Part shown: one piece after another, positions 48,425-60,768 of the stretch
Numbering within the stretch: position 1 is the stretch's first letter
Layout of the letters: each line of letters starts with the position of its first letter
From: Mnemiopsis leidyi
Lineage: Eukaryota; Ctenophora; Tentaculata; Lobata; Bolinopsidae
Assembly: GCA_000226015.1 (NCBI GenBank)
Contig: JH154184.1
Coordinates: 1,138,869 to 1,202,868, forward strand
DNA: 64,000 nt
Direction: 5' to 3'
Program-made: the position numbers and the translations under genes
Notes under the pieces: generated by a model
Database searches by the model: none
Told to the model about the DNA's origin: nothing
The model's input: the letters and a program-made list of their open reading frames with translations, nothing else

Positions 48425-50086
48425 CTATCCTCTAGCAGGCCTGAAAGTAATAAGCGATGTTATCATTAACCCAAAATCGCACTTTATCGTGTAGTCAATT
48501 TTAATTTGATTTTCATACGGTGAAACTTGTAGTCCTGTTGTCTTATGTATGATGTCACAGAATATCCACAATTGACAAAAATGTTGGAAAGAACTTGATT
48601 TCTATTGTCTTCATTACTCAAATTTCTCGATCAGTATTAATCAAGAAAATAAAGCTTCCCTTCATAAACTGATAAAAATGCGCTTTATTGATATTAAAGT
48701 TTAGCTGTTCTGTTATCTGTATTTATAATTTAGTCTGAAGCAAAGGACTAAAAACACCATAATTGGACTTTAATGATCTATTATTTTCTACTTACACATT
48801 TTTGGGCGTCCACCAGGGACGAGCCCTTCTAAAAATAGCCGTCAAGTCCACTTTTCTGTCGGCTAGAATGTCCCTTTTCTTTCTGTGTCTGTATTTTTGT
48901 CGTGTGTTCTTAGGTTTGTCCCGTTCTCGAGTTTTTGTCAAATGTCTAATCTTATATCTGTCGACATTATGAGTTTGATGGTCAAGTGTGGTCGGTGATC
49001 TCCCAGACAAGTTTGTAGAAGAGGTATAGTTCGTAGAAGAGGTATAGTTCATATGTGTTTATAATCTATATAATATATATACTCTTCTATAGTTGAGCCT
49101 GCTTACTGCAAATTACAAACCTACATCTTTATTATAATAATGGCTTGGATAATGAAATATGTACCTGTTGTAGGGCACGATAGGAGAATCCATGTCCAAC
49201 GGAACTTCATCTTGAGCAGCCTCGTTCATTTCCTGGAGGGCGAGGTCGTCATTATTCAGTTCTTCGCTCATTCTTCTCAGGGGTACAAAGTTTTCCTCAG
49301 CGTTTCTTCCTCTTAGTGGAGTTTGCATCATTTCTTCGCTGCGGCCGCCTCCTCTTGAAGGCATTTGCATCTCCTCACTGAGTCCGCCGCCTCTTGAGGG
49401 CATCTGCATTTCTTCACTGAGTCCGCCGCCTCTTGAGGGCATCTGCATTTCTTCACTGAGTCCGCCGCCTCTTGAGGGCATCTGCATTTCTTCGCTCAGA
49501 CCTCTGAGAGGCGTTTGCATTTCTCTGAAAGAAAATTGTTAAATTTTAATTCAAAATTTGGCGTAAAATTCATTTAGTTATTTAGTTATGCTGAATCCAT
49601 GACTCCTTAAAATTTGCTAGATATAGATTCTTTTCATTTAAAAGGAAATATGTGGACTACTTGGGGCTCTATCAAGAAGAATTTTGCTAACCTTTATCAT
49701 CAAATATCTTTATCGAACTGATCACATAAAAACAGTCGGAAAAATTAGAAAATCTATATCGGATCTTACTCTTCTGCGAAGTCGGCGCTACGCTTTACAA
49801 TTGAAAGACCGTACGTCGCATGCAGACAAATCGTGAAGACTCTGAAATTGAATATGTATTCGCGTGTCAATTTCAAAATGGGACCTTTTCCCGTCTGAAT
49901 AAGGGTTTTAGAAAACTTCTATACTTGTCTGAAAAGCTTTGTAACGTAAGCTATATGACAACTCCTTTTTTCGGTCTCCTCTAACTTCAACCTTGGCCTA
50001 ATTTTCTGATCTGATAGTTGCGAAGAATGAAAATCATTCTAAAAAATTAATCTTTAAACTTACACTAATACGTTGTGGGAATTCAT
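48425..50086 (-). CDS. Secreted tandem-repeat precursor, candidate peptide prohormone, 5 exons
   Basis: Five exons join in phase: 50064-50086, 49770-49841, 49165-49524, 48796-48999 and 48425-48440, giving 224 residues; every junction is GT-AG. Exons 1-2 encode MNSHNVLVVFTICLHATYG, a signal peptide, followed by a dibasic KR. Exon 3 encodes four tandem 13-residue units of SEEMQMPSRGGG plus a linking residue, flanked by MQTPLRGL and MQTPLRGR and then FVPLRRM. Repeats separated by acidic residues, a Gly-Arg amidation signal after QTPLR and a later RR are features of peptide-hormone precursors, particularly those processed after acidic residues as in cnidarians. Exon 4 is very basic (KKR, RR sites) and the protein ends in PARG. 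Alternatively it is a secreted matrix protein. The exon 3 donor may be skipped, ending the protein at 49113. Exons 4-5 are the least certain. Confidence 0.72.
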
Positions 50087-50569
50087 GATAACTTTGAGCT
50101 GTGATTCACTTCACTCCCCAATCTCTATTTTCATTCACCCTGCTTGAAATGAGCGTATTATTATGTATTTCACTATAATTTAGTAAAATAATACAGCGAC
50201 AAAGTTTAAACGACATGAAACAAAATGAGCCCCTAACAAAGGGAGCAACAATAATGAAAGGTCGCGGTCGAAAAGAAAATTCGGTAGTCCAGTCGTCCAC
50301 CTGAATATCCTAGCAGACGAGCAGCAGAAGGTTGCCAGTATAAGGAAGCAACAATGCAGAACTAGATCTACCTACGTTAGTGACAACTTCCATATTACGT
50401 TAATCGTGTGTCTCTTACACACTTGCTGGATTATGCTATGTGCTGTAACTGTGCGGGGATCCAATAACATAATGAACGTTAATATATTTATGGTATTGGT
50501 AAAACAGACAACTAGCACTGCGAATTGACTAAAAATGACTCAAACTTATCTTCAGTATGAAAGTTTACC
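50087..50569. other. Upstream flank of the repeat-precursor gene
   Basis: No gene seen; presumably contains the promoter of the minus-strand gene. Confidence 0.4.
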
Positions 50570-50855
50570 CTATGAATGTGGTTTCAAGTGGGGAGGGGGC
50601 CTTTTTCAGGTCCTCATTTCGAGCAAGCTCGACTCCCAGAGGTGTGCACTGATTGTTAACGGGTGTGTTATGTTGTGGGTGGGCCGAAGGATCAACCAAG
50701 CTACATGATGTGTACGGAGCAGATATTTGAACGGACACGATTTCCACTGATAGTCAATTCAGAAAATTCATGGACCGGCACCATGCCGAGTCGGGTATGA
50801 TCCGACAATCTCTGCATTGTCTAGATGAGTGCTCTACCAATTGAGCTACCGGCCC
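50570..50855 (-). mobile_element. tRNA-derived SINE or tRNA pseudogene with body
   Basis: The minus strand starts with a tRNA-like head (50855 down to about 50775): GGCCGGTAGCTCAATTGGTA with box A TAGCTCAATTGG (50837-50848), a D-arm GCTC/GAGC, a decayed anticodon arm and a T-arm stem GTCGG/CCGAC with a degraded box B GGATCATACCC (50793-50803). The acceptor stem no longer pairs, so it is not a working tRNA. Non-tRNA sequence of higher GC follows for about 200 bp. This order is that of a tRNA-derived SINE. No tail or second copy is seen in the window, so the 3' limit is approximate. Confidence 0.55.
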
Positions 50856-53800
50856 TAGTTATAGAACATTTACGATTTCCGCACTATATAGTAAAAACTT
50901 TTTAGCTAAAAGCACTTTATAGCTAAATTTAGCTAAACAGTGTTTTAGGCAAATGGTGCGAATCGCGTTCCATCTAGCTAAATCTGGAATTCTTACCAAG
51001 TTTCTTACCAATCAAATCATTTCTATCGTCTTTGAAATGATAAATTTAGACAACAAAGTCGCCTCGAGGCGGTAAACGGAGACTCAAAACTTAACTATTA
51101 AAGAAGGCGCGACGACAGCTCACTGGCTAAAACGATCATCTGTTACAAATCTTTAAAGAAAATCTTTAGCCTAAACGGAACGTTAAACTAAGCAGGTAAC
51201 AAACTATGAATAAGGCCATTAAAGCGATGTGGAAAACCAACATACCGCAGTTTCTAAAATTACCCCGCACAACAGACTAACTGAAATATTTCAGTCGCGG
51301 CGGAGCTACGTCGGAGTACAGGAAGTGTGGCCGGTAACGCCACCCCTTCTTTAATGGTACTGTTCTCCGTCCAGAGCTGGAGCTATCATCCTGTCTGGCA
51401 GTACTACTGTAGCTCACAACATTCCATGCTCCGCTAGCCAATCCTGGGCTGGGGTGTCTGGCAGAAGTCTTGAGATTTTGTGGAAGAAAGCCGAGGGGGA
51501 ACAAGACATTGGTTGAGGCTCGATTGTTGTGCAGGCTCAAAAGTGGTGCTAGGTTCCAAGGCGCGTCCAGTGCATATTATTGTGGTACTACTACAGCTGT
51601 GGTCCAAACAACCTTTATAGGCTGCCTCAGCGTCACACCTCTTATTACGGGGCACTTATTTCGGTCCCGCTGGACAAGGGTACAATTATTTCTTTAATTG
51701 TATTGAGTCTGGGGTGATGAGTTCAATCCAATTCTGGGTCTTCTCCGGTTGAAGGCCGGTGATGAGATCTGGTATAAGTATCGAAGGGAAGAATTGTCAT
51801 GTGCTAACCCTTATTGTGTATCACTGTAGGTCCGCCCATGCCAGTATTGTTCAGCGTATCAGGCAGTGCTTTATGATGGAGCACGAATCCATCCTAGATT
51901 ACTTGGCGCTCGTAATGACCTTCAATGCCATTGGTAAAGTTGGTATGCCCGTGTTAAAACCCAAAGCTCTATATAATTAGAAGTACGTACAAGTAGTAAT
52001 ACAATTACAAATATTAGTATTACTTCACTTTCAGTGTCTTTATATTGATCTTGAGCCCTTGCAGAAGTATGGGGGAGCACGTTAACATCTATATTTTGGT
52101 TCCATACAGGAGAAGGAGGATTGATTTGAGAACTGGTCCTTACGTTCTAAACAATAATTATTTAACCATACATTTTCATATTAAACCAAGGCTTGTGAGG
52201 TCGAAGTCAAATTAAAGAACAGAGAAGTTTTGACGTTTTCAGACGCATCGGCGACATGATATATGACTATTTTTAAAGAGTGGCTTATCAATAAGCATAT
52301 TTGTCAAAAATTGAACGTGACTCCCATTCCCCAATGCTTTTCCTCTTGACACATCTGACTGAATGGTGATGGCGACAAATGATTATTTCTTGCAAATGAA
52401 GAGGTTGAATTTGAACAATCGAAATGAGACACGTTTTAATATCTGCTGATCTGATGATATTGCGTGGTAACACACGTGCAGACGATCAAGTATTTGGTGA
52501 GCCTGATAATCTGTCATTAGAAATAGTTGATTGGATTGTGATGGAACGTTTAAGGTGACATAGGAATACTAGCCAATAAAAGCCATCTCTAACCCAGCAT
52601 CACAACCGAGAAATGAGAACGGATGCCATAACCTCTGATTCTTGGGATTTGGTAGAAACCTGGCACTGTACCGAAAGATACTAATATTCGTTACAAACTA
52701 ATATGGGAGGGATAACATCAGGATACTAAGAGGCGACTCTAAGAGTACTACCAGATTTAGATTAGGCGATCATAATAGGATTTAGCACACTTATGACTAT
52801 GTTCTGTTATATCCTACGCTATGAATATAACGAATTGTGGGTTGTACCGTATAACTACCGTGTTGTATAACTACAAATCATGATACAAATCTGGAGAGTT
52901 GCTAATCGGGGAAGAAATTCTCTCGGATCAGGTGTTTTGCTAGCGACCACAAGTTGTTATCGAACGTACAGACATTAGATAATGTTTAGTGAGCCATAAT
53001 CTTACCGCTATTATAGATGTGTGCTGAAGCTCAGAATTTCAACTTTTAAAAAGATAGCATGAAAATAATTCCATTATTGACATTTTGGGATTTTTTATTG
53101 AACCTGATTAAAACTTGATGATATAACCAATGATAACAATAACCGATGATAACAATGTTTTTATTTTTCGCCATGTAAGAAGCGTATGATTAAATGCCAT
53201 GTTAACTCGTTGTAGTACTACAAGATTCTCCATTGGGATAAGGGATATTGTACGACTACGGCATTTTAGCAGCGAAATATATTAATATGTAGCAAATGTA
53301 AGATCGTCTCGGCTCGCTCTATAAAAGCTCCTTTTATCAACCAGAGGTGAGAGGACGAGTCACATAACTGTAAGTCAGTAAGAGTCAAATAGTGTGACCA
53401 CTGTCAATTTACAAGTATTAAAACCTTAACATCAGCGGGCAGGTTGGTGAGCAGGCAGGATAGCTTCCTGTTTGCGATTCACTGTCCACGTGTTCGAGAA
53501 CCCATCCTTTCTGTCCGAAAATATATAATCTCTGTCTCATTAGCTATAAACACCCTTACCCATATCCCAGATGCACGGAGTGCACGTGCAGTTAAATGTA
53601 ATTGAGACATGTGTTGTTATGTTTCCGTTCTTGTAATCAGTAAGACATCGGTACGTAGGATTTCGTTGAACAAAAAATCCTGAAGTTCTAAGGATATTTT
53701 CTAATGACATATTTCTCTCCCATTCCTCCCTTCTCCCTCTCATTCTCCCCCTTCTTCTTAGTACCCGTTCCCAGTGCCAGTTAGGTGAATAATTTCCCTG

Positions 53801-56800
53801 GGACGACGGTGTCAGACATAACTTTACCATCTATGTAAGCCGTACTGAAACAGGACAACTGCAGTGTGCATACTCATAGGGGGTAGGACTCGACTAACAG
53901 GCACTTTATACTGCCTTTTCAATCAAATATTCTCCGCAAATTTCTCGATAGGATCCAATGTTATGTCCACTGCTGAAACAAAATCTATAACACAATCTAA
54001 TTCTATTAGTAATAGGGTGTTTGGGATTGGATTATTCGTATTATTATGCAATACATAATATGGTTCGCTGAATTGTTTTATTTTCAAACACAGATTTGTT
54101 CCAATCAAAGTGGGTAGCAATCTCACCAAAGAATCAAACGCATAAACACGGAACTTGTAGGCACTGTACAGTATTTTTACTCTTTCTGAAAATCGAACAA
54201 CTGCGGTCCAGGGGGTCAAGGATAGTGCAAGCAGCAGTTGTAGGTAATTCTTCAATTTCGCAACAGTTTCCCAACATAGCAAGATGAACCAGGGGCTATT
54301 CTGGCAGCAAATTTGTTTTTAGTCTTGTTTCATCTAAACCTTGAACTGCGTCAATCATATGAAAGTTTGGACGTGCGGAAGACAGAAAGACAAAGTAACA
54401 GACGAAAGTCTGGGTAACATAAACAAACATTAGACAATGGTGCAGTGTACAAGTACAGCTACAGAGCAGACGTAGGGTAGGTCCGTGTGCACTGTTTTAC
54501 TAAAACAACAAACAGACTTTACTAATAATACCATCGACCACGTTCGCCCTAGACTTCCGACGCAGTACCGACCATCTTTCCACTTATTTAGATACAAAAC
54601 TGGTCATTGTCTTGCGCTTTTGATACACATTAAGATCGAGTGAGGGGTGTATAGATTCTTTAAATAGGATTTTAGGCTCGATCTTATGCTCAATTTATTG
54701 TGTATGTAAAATCAGTAATAACTGGATCGATATTATCACTTCTCCGGCGTAGAGTTTTCAGGCAAAACAAGAGGGGTTACATCGCACAAACTTAAAAAAA
54801 ATTGTTAGAAAAGATCTGATATGAAATACCTAAGATCGAAGAAAAAAGGAAGAGGAACTGGTAGGGCTGGGAGAGGATGGTCAGAGAGATTTGAAGGGGA
54901 GAGGACAGAATAAAAATGAAGCTACGAGAAATCAGAGGAGCGTTAGGAAAGTGGAGTTGGTTGGGTGTTTACTAGGAACGTTAAAAAATAAAAGGAAATT
55001 TCAACAGATAAAGGGTCATAGTACATATTGCGTGACCCTTATCACAGAACTGGTTTCAGACCTGGCAGTCGTGATCTAGGACCTTGCCAGCCTAGATGCA
55101 TTCAAATATTGACTTATCAAGTTTCAGTAGCATAAGTAGTGTTCGAAAACATGCTCTGATCTGTGCCGAAGTAGAGTTCGAAAAGATTTCTCGTATTTGA
55201 CAGACTTAAGTTGGACCAGTACTCAATCCCTTTCTGAGCTAGCTAGTGTGTAATGTGTATGTGTCTGTGTTTGTTTCTTGTTGTATCAATTCTTTAAGCT
55301 TGGAGACTGGGTGCAGTAATCCCCAGGTAATGCCCCAGAGGGTTTGTAACATCATGGATGCTAACTAAGCTTATCTGATCCTCTCCAACATGTTTTTGTT
55401 TTCAAGCTCATTCAACTCAGTCACATAATCGATATGCAATGACGATTGGATACTGAGTTAGGATCAGTTGGCCCGCTTTACCGGCTAACCCTTATGTAGG
55501 TTCATACATCGGATCGCACCATTGTGATTTCCGACTTGATGAAATTTATCACAGCTATTTAGAACTTCGATCAGCCCACACGACCTCGGTCGTATTACGT
55601 ATGGTCTAGTGCAGCCCTAAGTTTAAAGTAATTACTAAATCTTTATTCATAAATCCACGTGAATATAGAAATTATAAGATTTTAGGGACTTGAGGTGGAT
55701 TGTGACTTAAGGTCTGAGGGTTCAGGGTTACCGAGGGTCTTGTGCTGTAATTTGCTTCGGGGTTATGGATTAAGTTTCAGAAAAAGCGGTCTGATACAGT
55801 TGACGCCGATACGATACGAAGGAGTCCGAGAATCAAGAGACGATGGAAATATGAAAATAATGCGAAGAACAAGCCAGGCCCAGGAAGGAGATATAATGAG
55901 TGAACAAATATGTAGGTTAGGGAGTGAAGGGAAGATGCTTAAAAGACTGCCTGTGGCCGGAGGTACACAGTGCACATTGTTAAGTAAAAACCGCTACAAA
56001 AACACTGCCACCGCATCGTTTGGCCACATACAGCCCATTCAGTCCATAATGGAGGTTTGTGGGGCTCCGCGAGCGTCTCTCTCGTTAGGCTTTTCTAGCT
56101 CTACTTCAGTTATCGTAACACCATGTACCACAGGTCAGGCATTATGGAAGCTAAGTGGCCATTGGGTTTCTAAAAGAAAGATTTCATAGTATGACAGAAC
56201 CATATGCGAAATTCTTAAATTTAGACATTCGATATGTATGTACTATTCGATATGTATGTACTATTTTTGAGTAAATCTTCAATTTCTTTGTTTTGTGTTG
56301 ATGAATTGTGGCTAAAAGGAAAGCTCGCATATGATAAAAACTTCATAATCAATAACATGGTTTAATAGCACATGCATGAATGTTAAAATCTTGACTTCAA
56401 TATTCCAAATGGATTGAAGCTTTTAGATAATGTTTCCAGGATTATATTTCACAATCTCTACCAAAAATAAATACCTTGTGTGAATACAAGTATGAATATT
56501 GAACGAAATATAACAACGACAATTACTTTTGAGGAAATAAGGCGGGTGCTGATAAATCTTTGTAAAGGATTCAATAATACATAGCTTTTAAAAAGTCTGA
56601 ATTCTATTAACAATTACTTCTTTCTGTTTCAACAGTAACTTTCAGCACTTATAATCGTATCCAACAACTTCTACCTTCAGCGCTACATCTCTTCTCATTG
56701 CATATTCTCAGATTGCTCCTTGAGCCTCCAGGCAGCATCCATATACTTGGTGACCTCGCTCATAGTTCGTGGATGATGAAGTCTAATGTCTGATCTGTCA

Positions 56801-57709
56801 CTGTCTATCTGAGGAGGATAACTGTCAGAAATGGGAAGCGTTATCTGGCACCTGGCACAATTTTTCTGAATGGTCTTGTAAACTTCTACCTAGAATTTTT
56901 GAGCATTGTGTTTGATTAAATTGTATATTGTGCGAAGAATTAAGAACATCTACTATGTGGGAGACCTAAATCGATGTTTTACCACTGTAGCACACACATG
57001 TATGTCTATATGTGTGCAGAGTGATACGGTGGCTAGATAGATACAATAGTTATAGGTCCGTGCTGAACCGTGAAATTTTCAGGATAGCATTAAGTGCCAT
57101 CAGCCAGTTTAATCCTTAAAATCCATATTGGTTGTATAAATTGCCTTTAATTATTTGTGCAAACTACGACAGAACGAGTAACGACTTACAATGATAGCTA
57201 GCTGGTCAACAATGCCATGCTATGCTATGAATAAAACTTCCCAGGTAGCGCGCGCGTTGAGCAAGATTGCCATGGCAACGTACAATAAAAACTTGTGTGG
57301 CGGCGCTGCTTTTGTTAATGAATTGCAACGCGCGTTCCAAAATGCATTTATTTTTCGTGGACCGAACAAGTTTTTTTTTTCTATAGATTAATCTGTTATG
57401 CGATGTTTCTGGAAAATGTGATGATTTAAGAATTCAAACAGTGATCGCGAAGTTCAGAATTCGTTATAAATTTAAGTCTGTATTAATCAAATTTTTGGTT
57501 GGGCTGGTAGCTGTTTGAACTTACATTTGGAAAGAAGAAATATGCTTTCCCCTTTTTGAGATTTTCTTAATTTCATGGTAAATATGGTTAACAATTTCAG
57601 ACCGGCATTATTTTCGAACGAAATCCTATTTCGTGATATGGGTAATATTACAATAAGAAAACCTGTTTTGATGCCAGGAAAAAAACAACATAACTTTAAG
57701 CATTAGCAA
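50856..57709. other. Stretch without a recognised gene
   Basis: A GC-richer block at about 51290-51680 is open in several frames on both strands and may be a degraded repeat. A box-B-like GAGTTCAATCC lies at 51719-51729. Other items: a TATGTATGTACTATTCGA duplication near 56230-56265, and a perfect RFX X-box ATTGCCATGGCAAC at 57266-57279 flanked by inverted CGCGCGTTG/CAACGCGCG words. The longest frame (55695-56189, plus, 164 codons) shows no domain. Confidence 0.35.
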
Positions 57710-59005
57710 TTAAACTTTCTTCAAGGAAACTCCACTATCAGTTGATATCATCATCACAGTGGACGGTTCAGATCCATCACGGTACGGTCTTATCTGTCCC
57801 AGAAACAGTGGATTTCCTAGTTCCATCATCATTTCCCTCCGACGTAGGTCGCAGGTTTCGGTAAACGCGTAGGTGTAAAGTTCCTCAATGGATTGTCCCA
57901 GAACCACAGCGACACACATGAAGCAGCTATCTCTAGTTATCTTGTGCTTCTGCCAGAACTTTCCAGTGTAGTGGTAAATGTTCAGCTCTGGTTCAGACCA
58001 CTTCTTTATGTGCTCCATAACATCAAGGTAGTTAACTTTGTCCTCGACCACAGAAAACAGTCCAACCAAAACCTGAGATTCCAAGTCGATGTCCGCACTA
58101 AGTTGTTCGACCTTGCAGTTGACCTTACCTTTCTTGTAATCACTCTCCTCCAAATTTTTCATCTTCGGTTTGATCTCGACAATATCAATGTAGTCATGCA
58201 CCGTCTTGTTTTCAGTCTCTGCTATTTTCTTCTCTACCCAGTCCAAGAAGAAGTGGGCATCAGTAAACATGTTGTAACTTATTCCATGCTCATAGTGCCG
58301 CCCCCAGCTCACAAGTCCAATCTGTGTGAAGCCTCCATCGTTTTTCACAAAGAGTGGTCCGCCTGAATCTCCATAATATGCGGAGGACTCACGTGCCGGG
58401 TCTATGATACAAACCTGATTTTCAAAGAGTTCAGAAAGGTCTTCAATATCATGAATTTTCTCCCAGTAGTTCCGACAAATTTTTTGATTGGCTACTTCGT
58501 ATTCTAATTTTTGAAGGACATCCGGAATTCTCCCATACTGGTCGCTTCCCCAACCACTTACAGTAACAACTGTTCCTTCCTTGTAGTAAAGATCATTACG
58601 AGCAAGAGGAATGGTTTCAATGATACCTTCTCTCAATTCAACATCTTCGTCCAGTACCAGCAAAGCAAGGTCGTTCCTTGGAAGATATGCGCCATAATAA
58701 TCTTCGTGCGTAATTATTTTCATAATCGGGATTTCCTGCTCGAACTCTCCGGTTTCACTTCCAACATGGTCTCCCACCACAATAGAATACCCTCTTCCGT
58801 CTTTGTTGACGCAGTGAGCAGCAGTAAGAGCAACGTTGGGTCTAATGAGAGATGCTCCACAAGTGTGCCTGCCGTCATTAAGCAGTCTCACCATAAAGGG
58901 AAACTCGTGCTCGGCTGCCTCGTTTCCGTTGATGATTTCCAACTTTCCTGTTACTGCCACACAGTAAACACTAAGTACTACCAAGGCTAGACGTGCAGCG
59001 CCCAT
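57710..59005 (-). CDS. Secreted S1 serine protease with C-terminal extension, copy 1
   Basis: This is a 431-residue intronless gene for a secreted trypsin-fold protease. A signal peptide (1-20) is followed by only KLE before the mature-type N-terminus IINGNEAAEHEFPF. The catalytic triad is intact: His64 in TAAHC, Asp112 in NDLALL and Ser214 in GDSGGPLF. Two disulfides are present (CGAS...AHC; ICRN...QVCI). The usual Cys191-Cys220 pair is missing on both sides (Tyr in SSAYYGDSGG; none in SWGRHYEHGISYN). The S1-pocket position 189 appears to be Ser, so specificity is chymotrypsin-like or other, not trypsin. The residue before IING is Glu, so zymogen activation would not be tryptic. Residues about 265-431 form an unrecognised domain with cysteines at KVNC, SCFMC and ETC. 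It is paralogous to the gene at 60769, about 1.8 kb upstream. Confidence 0.93.
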   Translation of the reverse strand: MGAARLALVVLSVYCVAVTGKLEIINGNEAAEHEFPFMVRLLNDGRHTCGASLIRPNVALTAAHCVNKDGRGYSIVVGDHVGSETGEFEQEIPIMKIITHEDYYGAYLPRNDLALLVLDEDVELREGIIETIPLARNDLYYKEGTVVTVSGWGSDQYGRIPDVLQKLEYEVANQKICRNYWEKIHDIEDLSELFENQVCIIDPARESSAYYGDSGGPLFVKNDGGFTQIGLVSWGRHYEHGISYNMFTDAHFFLDWVEKKIAETENKTVHDYIDIVEIKPKMKNLEESDYKKGKVNCKVEQLSADIDLESQVLVGLFSVVEDKVNYLDVMEHIKKWSEPELNIYHYTGKFWQKHKITRDSCFMCVAVVLGQSIEELYTYAFTETCDLRRREMMMELGNPLFLGQIRPYRDGSEPSTVMMISTDSGVSLKKV

Positions 59006-59062
59006 TTCTAAAACTCTGTGAAGTTAGTTTGAAACAGGTTTTGCTTATTGTCAGAAAATATA
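59006..59062 (-). promoter_or_regulatory. Core promoter and acceptor-like leader of protease copy 1
   Basis: TATATTTTCTGACAATAAG (59044-59062, minus strand) is identical in both protease copies and combines a TATA-like TATATTTT with an initiator-like TCTGACA. AAACTAAC, a branch-point-like word, follows, and then an AG whose next base is 59015, only 10 nt before the ATG. The TATA box and the AG are too close for an ordinary 5' exon plus intron. Confidence 0.5.
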
Positions 59063-60768
59063 ACTCTTCTTGTCTCAAATTTTCCAGTAAATATAATGAG
59101 GCGTTTTAGTTGACTTTTAGGCAAAGGTTTTGCTAAAATAACATCGACAAAATTCATTTGAGATGTATAAACTAATAAAGCAACTACATATCAAGTTCAA
59201 GCGTTAACGTGAATCTGAAAGACTGTAGAAAAATATCGAAACTTGTGGCTTTTATATGCTCACATTGTTTTTAAACGTTTCATCTAAATAAAGGATAGCT
59301 TGCAGTATAGATTTACCGATCCTTCATCACGACACCAAACCCATTAATCTACCCAGCCTCAAACCTGATTCCTATACCTCCCACTGCCGATACCCTCCAC
59401 TGCCTTAGTCCTGACCAAGAGATCTGTAGCCCAATATCTCTCAACTAATTAACGCTCATTATTTAAAGAGAAGAATTCGTATAACCGTTTTGTAGTTGGC
59501 TTAATAGTTGTTTAAAAGCAATGGTTATCTCCGCACTGGAAATAAACAAAACTGGATGTACGTCGAACGACCGATCGGGCCAGGACTTTGCATGTTCCAG
59601 TTCTCAGTTTCGGTCTCTTATATCCAGGATTTCCATGGGAAACTAGCACGTGTCTAGAGCGAGTGTAGTAGATTGAACACGTGAATAGACCACAGTCTAG
59701 TCCCTCTTTTAATAAGTTGAAATTTTTCAAAGAAATTACTCAATAAATGAGCAGGTGCAGCAAACAGCCCACTCATGATCTGAGTATTGCACGAAAATCA
59801 AAGTCAAAAACACCTCCATCTGAACAATGGACACGTGCACTTTGCCGCTCAACAATTCTGGGCTTTCTTTATCAGCTGATGCCGAGAGAAGGCATTCAGA
59901 GGAAGCTTATTCTATTTCTTCACCCTCTCAACTTCTCTGATAGAAGACACGTGCAAATAAGAGAGATCTAAGAGTAACTTGCACCAGAAGACAAGAACAT
60001 CTAACGTCTCCAAATGCAGGCTCTTTCTACAATTCCCTTCATGTTCAGTACCTATCTTGTTTTTTGTGATTGAAGAACACCTGTCTAATCATTATTTAAT
60101 TCGCACCAAGTTATTGGTTAGATCGTGATGAATCAAGTATATGAGAGAAAAGTTAGTAAAACCTTTTTATAATTTCCAGAAATAGGTAAAATATAAGGGC
60201 GCTAGAAATTTAGAAAACATATGATGCCACTCTAAAGCAATAACTGCAAATAATCCTCGGGCAAATAATTGGGATATTGCAATTGCCTTCACTTCGTGCA
60301 ATAATCGCACTCGGTGTGCCACGTGCGATTATTTCATTATTTCGCACTTAGCCACTGAAGTACATTTACCTCTGTGGGACTGAGGGTGCCTAAGGACCCA
60401 TTTTTTGGGGAAAACCCTTTTAAGTGTTAGTTGTTAGCCGGTAGATATCTTTAAATATTGTTAGATTTGGCATTAAATCGATAGAAGATAACCTCAGTGA
60501 GCGTAATGCTAACTTAAATCAATTGACTTATTAGTCTTTGACAGGGCAAAGCAAGAGCAATGACTTGAAACACACTCGAACTCGACTTATGAAAAAATTC
60601 TGCCTGTGTTACCCTGTCACCATTTTTAATTGTGTCATGTTTTTGAGCTTTCAAAGTTGACTAGCATTTAAAGACAAAGAAAACAGCAAACTTTAATTCA
60701 AGTTTGAAATGTAAACAAATTAAGTTTTACTCGATTCTTCTGTCAACACCAACATTTTCCCTCCTCAT
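59063..60768. other. Spacer between the protease copies
   Basis: No gene seen. The part from about 59510 to 59860 is similar to 62560-62840 and belongs to the duplicated unit. CACGTG occurs at about 59646, 59679, 59831, 59948 and 60319. Confidence 0.5.
59751..59791 (-). promoter_or_regulatory. Conserved upstream block of protease copy 1
   Basis: The 41 bp beginning (plus strand) GCAGGTGCAGCAAACAG and ending TCATGATCTGAGTATTGCA differ at two positions from 62732-62772 upstream of the second protease. Surrounding duplicated sequence is far less similar, so this block may be a shared control element about 750 bp before each ATG. Confidence 0.5.

Noticed and set aside
50775-50855. Functional tRNA gene at the SINE head
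   Set aside because: The acceptor stem does not pair, the anticodon stem is broken and box B is degraded.
51277-51697. Overlapping frames on both strands at the GC-rich block as a gene
   Set aside because: Several frames are open at once because of composition; none shows a domain or splice-bounded structure. More likely a degraded repeat.
55695-56189. 164-codon plus-strand frame
   Set aside because: No motif, no signal peptide and no neighbouring exon; length is within reach of chance.
57893-58990. Plus-strand frames across the first protease gene (and likewise 61012-61953)
   Set aside because: They are antisense shadows of the minus-strand protease genes, which have clear S1 motifs.
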